In this document: positions 54,912 through 59,859 of the stretch, piece after piece | Layout: every line of letters starts with the position of its first letter | Numbering within the stretch: position 1 is the first letter of the stretch | Assembly: GCA_015061575.1 (NCBI GenBank) | Contig: SUWF01000018.1 | Location: 1-59,859, forward strand | Direction of reading: 5' to 3' | Origin: Lentisphaerota bacterium | GTDB lineage: Bacteria > Verrucomicrobiota > Lentisphaeria > Victivallales > Victivallaceae | DNA: 59,859 nt | Notes under the pieces: generated by a model | The model's input: only the letters and a program-made list of their open reading frames with translations | Told to the model about the DNA's origin: nothing | Databases searched by the model: none | Program-made: the position numbers and the translations under genes

Positions 54912-54928
54912 TAGCTCTTTTAAAAGCG
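54912..54928 (+). promoter_or_regulatory. Repeated upstream motif TAGCTC-n-TTTAAAAGCG, copy 2
   Basis: TAGCTCTTTTAAAAGCG, the partner of the copy at 36065-36081, lies 47 bp before the -35 box of the regulator gene. It is a candidate operator for that regulator or an activator site. Confidence 0.45.
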
Positions 54929-54958
54929 GCTTTTTCGGCACTAAAAGCAGTTGAACTA

Positions 54959-54987
54959 TTGAAAAAAATCCCGCTGCCGGTTATATT
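54959..54987 (+). promoter_or_regulatory. Promoter of the GntR/LacI-type regulator gene
   Basis: TTGAAA (54959-54964), a 17-bp spacer and TATATT (54982-54987) lie 67 bp before the ATG at 55054. Confidence 0.65.
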
Positions 54988-55053
54988 TTCAACCAGAGAA
55001 GTAAATTCAAGCGGCTTTGCCCGGTAAACTCTTTACAGATAAGCTCAAAGACT

Positions 55054-56112
55054 ATGCGCATTGCTAAAAACCATAAAACTCCGCGCCAGATATTGCGCGA
55101 GGAAGTCAGCAGCCAGATCGCCTGCGGTCAGCTTCCGGCCGGAGCCAAACTGCCGACAATGGCTGAGTTTGCCCGTCAGCACGATGTCAGTCTGGCCACC
55201 GCCAAACGGGTGTTCAACGATCTGGCGGCCGCCGGTTTGATCGACTGCCGGCGGGGCGCCCGGGCGGTCGTTACCGGTTTGAATAAAGGTCACGGCAAGG
55301 TGGTTTTTCTGATCCACGCCTTTATCGATGCTATTTACGACAACGGCCCGTGGTCGATGAGCTGGCAGCAGCAGGTGGCGCTGGCGTGTGAACAGCGCAA
55401 CATTACCTTTATCCCGGTGGATTACAAAGTTCTGGATAATCCGCAGCTGCTGTCCGCCGCCGATGGCGTTATTATCTGCGAAGTTTTTCCCGGGCGCGGC
55501 GACCACCTTGAGCAGCTCCGTAAAATGGATCTGCCCTTTGCGGCATTAAAAAACCGTTTGCCGGAAGCCGGCGAACAGAATATTGCCAGTATAGATTACC
55601 GGCGTTTTTTCAGTAAATGCGTTACTTACATACATTCCTGCGGCATCCGCCGGATCAACTATATTGCCGGCGACAGCGATTCGCCGTCTGACCGGCTTGA
55701 TGTACCCGGGACCCGGCAGAATCTGCTGCTCAATGCCATACTCGAACAGGGCGGCAGTCACGGAGATCTGCATGTTTATTGTGCGGGCAGTGTATTTGGT
55801 TTGAACAGGGCTTCTTATCTGTTTATGGATGAAGTCAGCGAACCGTTTGCTGTTATCAGCAGCGGCTACTGGACGGGGCGTGAAACTTTGCGTTTGTGTC
55901 AGGAAAAGCAGCTTACGCCCAAGCAGGACTTTGTATTGATCGACGGCAGCGGCCTGCCGGAGTCGGAGGCTATGCAGATGAGTTCGCTGAAAATCGATTT
56001 CAAATACATCGGCGAAACACTGGTGAAAATGCTTGAGCGCCAGTGGACAAATAATTGCAACGTAGCAGGAAATGAATTGATAAATACTTCGCTTACAGTC
56101 AGAAACAGTTGA
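55054..56112 (+). CDS. GntR-type regulator with LacI-like periplasmic-binding-protein domain
   Basis: A 352-aa protein. The N-terminal GntR winged helix shows REEVSSQIACGQLPAGAKLP then MAEFARQHDVSLATAKRVFN (residues about 15-54). The C-terminal sugar-binding domain is of the LacI/GalR fold (INYIAGDSDSPSDR, FAVISSGYWTGRETLRLC). It probably senses a sugar and controls the adjacent 1154-aa hydrolase gene 29 nt downstream. The start is uncertain by a few codons; the ATG at 55054 is in good position after the promoter. Confidence 0.85.
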   Translation: MRIAKNHKTPRQILREEVSSQIACGQLPAGAKLPTMAEFARQHDVSLATAKRVFNDLAAAGLIDCRRGARAVVTGLNKGHGKVVFLIHAFIDAIYDNGPWSMSWQQQVALACEQRNITFIPVDYKVLDNPQLLSAADGVIICEVFPGRGDHLEQLRKMDLPFAALKNRLPEAGEQNIASIDYRRFFSKCVTYIHSCGIRRINYIAGDSDSPSDRLDVPGTRQNLLLNAILEQGGSHGDLHVYCAGSVFGLNRASYLFMDEVSEPFAVISSGYWTGRETLRLCQEKQLTPKQDFVLIDGSGLPESEAMQMSSLKIDFKYIGETLVKMLERQWTNNCNVAGNELINTSLTVRNS

Positions 56113-56141
56113 TTTTTTAACATATCAAACAAGGAGAAAAG

Positions 56142-59100
56142 ATGAAAAAGATCTGTTCTGGTAAACTCATGCTGCAAGTCAGCAAACTTGGGGTTCTGGC
56201 CGCAGTTGCGCTGCTGGAGCTGAGCGTTGCGGCCGGAGATTTCAAACTTACAGCAGATGGCAATTTCGGTAAGATCAGCTATAAAAATGCTCCCTTTATC
56301 GAAAGCGTTACCACCCGGGTGCTGAAAAGCGTCTATTTTGCCGCCGATGCGCAAAAAAGTATGGCTGATCTGCCCGGCGGTGGGCAGGTATTCAATGTCT
56401 GGAGCCAGAATCCGGCCTCACTTTTCCGGCAGGAAGTTGCCGTTTATCCCGACAGCAGCGGCCGTGATGTTGTGGAAATAACTTACATGGCCGAAAATCC
56501 CGCCCGCAAAGGCTACCGCGGCAAGAGTATGGAAGTAACTTTGCCCTACAGCTTTTTTGAAGGCGCCTCCTACCGGGCCTACACCATCAACAGCCGCCAG
56601 GTCAAAGAGATCAAAGGCGTGTTCGATGCCAAGCTGCCTGACGGAGCGCTGGGCAAAACGCCGATCCGTTTTCTGGCCATCGAAAAGGGCGATACCAAAT
56701 TGATTTTTGACCTCAACCCCATCGGCCCCGGCGATTATATGAATAACTACCGCCAATCGGCCGTGCGCGGCATTTGGGATGTGGTGCGCCGGGGCAATAA
56801 ACTTGTTTTTGTGCAGAAAACCAGCCTGCCGGAATTTGGCGGCGTTACCGGCACTAAAATGCGTATCATGCCCGGAACGTTTGAGGACTATGACAAGCTG
56901 CATGCACTCAAAATGTTTCACTACACCATGAGCTTTACGCCCCAAAAGCTTTACAGCTTCGGCGCCGCCAAGACCGGCGCTGCTTACAGCAAAAAAGATC
57001 TGGCCGCTTTCAGCGCTGCCGATCACGCCGGCTGGGTCAGCGATACTGCGCAGCTCCAAGCCCGGGCTTTCTCGCCGGAAGGCGCTTATTACGGCAACGT
57101 TTACGGCCGGAACGGCAAGTTCAAATTCGATAATCTGGCCAACGGTATTTACATTGTCACCGTAGGTGCGGGCAACTTCGGCAAATTGAAAAATCAGTTT
57201 GAAATTTTCTGCAACCGCGATTCCATGACCGGCAAACCCATCAGCGTTCCGGAGCAGTACGGCATGACTTTTTCGCAGGCTGTACAGGTAAAAAACAACG
57301 TTATTGAGCTTGATTTCAAGGGCGACTTTATCGTTTCGGTCATCGGGGGGCAGTTCCTGATGGCCGATGGCGAAGATTTCAGCATCATGCGTCCGTTCTG
57401 GAAAAGCAACGGCTTTGAGCCGAGTGTACTCTTCCGCAACGATCTGTGGAGCAAACCCGGACGCTTTGAACCTGCCGTGGAAAAATTCTTTATGCCGGTT
57501 CCCGGTCAGGAATGTGCCGCACCGCTGAAAAAACCCTCCCGTACCGTATCGCTGCCGGCGATCAACGAACAGACCAAGTGGCGGTTCGGCGCCAAAACTA
57601 TCGCTTTCGGCGGGTATACCTGGAACGAGTACAAAGATGATCCCGAAGGTCTGGAACTGCATCTGGATAATCTGGTCAAGCTCAAATACAACACCATCAT
57701 GGTCGGCGGTCTGCATGCCCGCCACGCCTACAAGGGCCACGAAAAACGGATGCTTGATGAATTGGAAAAAGTCGCCGTTGCAGCACATAAACGCAATCTC
57801 AAGATCATTGACCATCACGATGCCACACTGCTGTGGAACACCGATTCCGGTTTCCGGGTCATGGCGGAACGTTTGAGCGAAACTGAGCGCGATATCCGCC
57901 ACGGACTGCCCAACCACCGCTTCTGCATCATGAACAGGAAGTTTGTCGATACTTACACTGAGTACTGCAGCGAACTTGTCCGGCGCGGCATGGATGGCCT
58001 GCAGCTGGACGAAGTCAACTTCTTTTCGCACGGCTGTGTCTGCGCAGATTGCCGGAAAAAGTTCCACGAAGATACCAACTGGTATCTGCCGGTCAACGAG
58101 TGCGATCCGGCGCTCAACACCCACACCAATAAGCTGTTTCAGGTCTGGCTGGAGTGGAAACTGGTTCGCGAAACGGACTTTTTTATCAATCTGCGCAGCA
58201 AATTGAGCAAGATCAATCCGAATGTATCGTTTATGCAGTACACCACACATTACGGGCTTACGGCATCACGGCTGCGGCAGAGCAACAGCGCCCGGGATCT
58301 GGAAGAATACGCCCGGGCCATCGACTGGTTCGGCACCGAAGTAATGACCCGCAACCCCTACAAAAGTGTCCGTGGCACCATCCCCATGCGCAAGGCGTTC
58401 AATCTGCTCAAATTTGCTTACGGCACGCCGATTTGGGCGCTTTTCTACAACAATAATTGGGACGTGCGTTATATGAGCTATGCGGTCTGCAACATGCTGG
58501 CCCAGCAGCCTATGATCAGCTACATGACCTGTCCCGCCGGCAAGACTGACTTCCAGAACTTTACCAAACACCCGGACAATATGGATCCGGTCACTGCGGT
58601 ACCGCAAGCTAAAATTGCTTTGCTTTTTTCGCGCTCCAGCCGTGATTTCAACCGTCTGGTGGGCTTTGAGCCGGAATTGTTTGGTTTGGCGCAGACTTTG
58701 GAAGAAATGCACATACCCTATCAGATCATCGGCGAAGTCAGCCTCAAGCCCGAAGTTTTGAAGCAATTCGATGTGGTTTCGCTGGGATCATCGGGCTGTT
58801 TGAGCGAAGAACAGGCTGCGGCGATCAAAGAATATGCCCAAAACGGCGGTACCGTGTGGCTGTGCAACATTACCGGTATTTTTGATCAGTACGGTAATTT
58901 CCGCAAAGAGTGGCTCTTTAAGGACGTGTTCGGCTTTAATGTGCATAATTCGCCGCTGCGCAATATCACTGAGTTTGAAACTGCCGACGGCAAAATCGTC
59001 ACCATGCAGAACCCGGTAACTTACTTTACCACCAAACCGACCATCCGGGGGGCCTCGCCGTCCGGTTCGGCGATCACGCCGATCGGCAAGTTCCCGCTTT

Positions 59101-59606
59101 GGATCGAAAAATCCTGGGGCAAAGGCAAATTCATATATCAGCCCATGCAGCTGGCCGGATCGCTTTACGCTCTTGAAGGCGCGCCGGGCCGCAAATGGAA
59201 CTTTACCCGTGACGATGCACTGGCGGACTTCATGCACCGGCTCCTGCGGGAAAGATTGAGCAAAAGTTCCTGCTGGACGACCGATGCACCACGCAAGGTC
59301 TACACCACGCTCTATCGGGAGCCGGAACGTTATCTGGTGCATTTTCTCAATATGACCGGTTCGGCCATCCGGAAGGGGGAAGTAATGGATCACACCGTAC
59401 CGGCGGACGCTTATCCGGCATTGAAAAATCCGGTGAGCTTCCAGCTGCCGGTCAACGATATGCCGGTCAAACAAGTTTACGCCATATCGCCGGATTTTGC
59501 CGGGCGCAAAGCGCTGCAGTTCACCAATAAAGATAATGTTATAAACGTAACGGTCCCGCCGGAACTGATCAAAGTATATACTATTGTAATACTTGACAGC
59601 AAATAA
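56142..59606 (+). CDS. Large secreted glycoside-hydrolase-like protein
   Basis: A 1154-aa protein with a Sec signal (VLAAVALLELSVAAG). Beta-rich N-terminal domains fill about 470 residues. A TIM barrel starts near 480 (KTIAFGGYTWNEY), with KIIDHHDATLLWN and the acidic strand GLQLDEVNFFSHG (about 617), followed by a C-x-C-x2-C group (CVCADC) seen in GH42-like/DUF barrel proteins. A GATase-like trimerisation domain lies at about 820-960 (PYQIIGEV...VSLGSSGCLSEEQAAAI). It is probably a periplasmic or extracellular glycosidase; the substrate is unknown. AAGGAG precedes the ATG. Confidence 0.75.
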   Translation: MKKICSGKLMLQVSKLGVLAAVALLELSVAAGDFKLTADGNFGKISYKNAPFIESVTTRVLKSVYFAADAQKSMADLPGGGQVFNVWSQNPASLFRQEVAVYPDSSGRDVVEITYMAENPARKGYRGKSMEVTLPYSFFEGASYRAYTINSRQVKEIKGVFDAKLPDGALGKTPIRFLAIEKGDTKLIFDLNPIGPGDYMNNYRQSAVRGIWDVVRRGNKLVFVQKTSLPEFGGVTGTKMRIMPGTFEDYDKLHALKMFHYTMSFTPQKLYSFGAAKTGAAYSKKDLAAFSAADHAGWVSDTAQLQARAFSPEGAYYGNVYGRNGKFKFDNLANGIYIVTVGAGNFGKLKNQFEIFCNRDSMTGKPISVPEQYGMTFSQAVQVKNNVIELDFKGDFIVSVIGGQFLMADGEDFSIMRPFWKSNGFEPSVLFRNDLWSKPGRFEPAVEKFFMPVPGQECAAPLKKPSRTVSLPAINEQTKWRFGAKTIAFGGYTWNEYKDDPEGLELHLDNLVKLKYNTIMVGGLHARHAYKGHEKRMLDELEKVAVAAHKRNLKIIDHHDATLLWNTDSGFRVMAERLSETERDIRHGLPNHRFCIMNRKFVDTYTEYCSELVRRGMDGLQLDEVNFFSHGCVCADCRKKFHEDTNWYLPVNECDPALNTHTNKLFQVWLEWKLVRETDFFINLRSKLSKINPNVSFMQYTTHYGLTASRLRQSNSARDLEEYARAIDWFGTEVMTRNPYKSVRGTIPMRKAFNLLKFAYGTPIWALFYNNNWDVRYMSYAVCNMLAQQPMISYMTCPAGKTDFQNFTKHPDNMDPVTAVPQAKIALLFSRSSRDFNRLVGFEPELFGLAQTLEEMHIPYQIIGEVSLKPEVLKQFDVVSLGSSGCLSEEQAAAIKEYAQNGGTVWLCNITGIFDQYGNFRKEWLFKDVFGFNVHNSPLRNITEFETADGKIVTMQNPVTYFTTKPTIRGASPSGSAITPIGKFPLWIEKSWGKGKFIYQPMQLAGSLYALEGAPGRKWNFTRDDALADFMHRLLRERLSKSSCWTTDAPRKVYTTLYREPERYLVHFLNMTGSAIRKGEVMDHTVPADAYPALKNPVSFQLPVNDMPVKQVYAISPDFAGRKALQFTNKDNVINVTVPPELIKVYTIVILDSK

Positions 59607-59780
59607 TTTTTCCGCCCGATGCTGGGGGGCTGTTGCAAAACCTCGCAAAAGGTTGTAATGCCCCTGTTTTTTGCATGAATTTTTAGTTGCTGTCGAAAAA
59701 AACAGTAAGCTTGAATTCATATAGCAGCAGTGAATTTTATAATATATAAAATACGGTATCTTTCTTATATAAAATAAGTT

Positions 59781-59816
59781 GGAATTACTTTTATTACTCG
59801 TAATAAAAGTAATTCC
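59781..59816. repeat. Perfect 17-bp inverted repeat with 2-nt loop
   Basis: GGAATTACTTTTATTAC (59781-59797) and its exact inverted copy (59800-59816) are separated only by TC. The 253-bp end of the window holds no gene. GGGGCTGTTGCAAAA near 59625 resembles an insertion-sequence end, but no transposase is in view. The repeat could be a cruciform, an operator or the edge of a small mobile repeat. Confidence 0.6.
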
Positions 59817-59859
59817 GGCGAAAGTTTTTGGAAAATGGGGTTCCGCCGTCGCCGAGGCT

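Noticed and set aside
59620..59660. Insertion sequence at the right edge
   Set aside because: Only an end-like sequence is seen, with no transposase or second inverted repeat in the window; kept only as a low-level hint.

Overview
The host DNA (1-36308 and 54130-59859) looks like a Gram-negative member of the Lentisphaerota (Victivallales-like). This is inferred from an LpxB gene, several secreted pseudopilins of the prepilin-cleavage/DUF1559 type, several AraC/GntR-type regulators, and very large secreted glycoside-hydrolase-like proteins. At least two host genes here (9362-10234 and 13896-14576) stop at TAG, so the host uses TAG as a normal stop.

Layout of the left host arm: rpoA 3' end and rplQ; a sugar-metabolism pair (Gfo/Idh/MocA oxidoreductase and TIM-barrel epimerase) divergent from an AraC regulator; a SASA-type esterase; an AsmA-like protein; dapB, lpxB, a lipoprotein, yicC, cysE, a YggS-type PLP protein and a stand-alone 5'-nuclease; an AraC regulator, a pseudopilin and hrpA. 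On the minus strand follow a heparinase-like protein, a 1266-aa glycoside hydrolase, a small lipoprotein and a second pseudopilin. Then come an AraC/cupin regulator, a sigma factor/anti-sigma factor/periplasmic LTXXQ-like module, a MATE exporter, metG, pepF, pncC and hcp. The right host arm holds a GntR/LacI-type regulator and a 1154-aa secreted glycoside-hydrolase-like protein.

The centre (about 36309-54129, 17.8 kb) is a visibly AT-rich mobile element. It split a third pseudopilin gene at its conserved prepilin motif: the 5' 29 nt are at 36280-36308 and the rest starts at 54130. Joining the halves restores a 241-codon gene in frame. A large serine recombinase lies just inside the right end.

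The main discovery is that nearly all other genes of the element, all on the minus strand, are broken by in-frame TAG codons under the standard code. Read with TAG as a sense codon (almost certainly glutamine), they become long, closely packed genes with Shine-Dalgarno sites, ATGA-type overlaps and TGA/TAA stops only. By hand I count about 105 in-frame TAG codons in 19 genes. The recoded genes include tail-fibre-like proteins (a beta-helix protein, a collagen-like protein, a coiled-coil fibre, a LamG-like protein), a DUF1353 protein, a lipoprotein, small membrane proteins, zinc-ribbon/HNH-like and HTH proteins, and a putative replication protein. The recombinase, a 209-aa protein and a secreted thermonuclease carry no TAG and can be made under the host code. 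I saw no terminase, portal, capsid or tape-measure gene and no suppressor tRNA. The element may be a deleted prophage or satellite, with a possible deletion junction at about 46.3-46.86 kb.

The element also has a non-coding block (51.08-52.0 kb) with an array of short hairpins and iteron-like repeats next to the putative replication gene, and a nested long-stem RNA candidate at 36961-37089.
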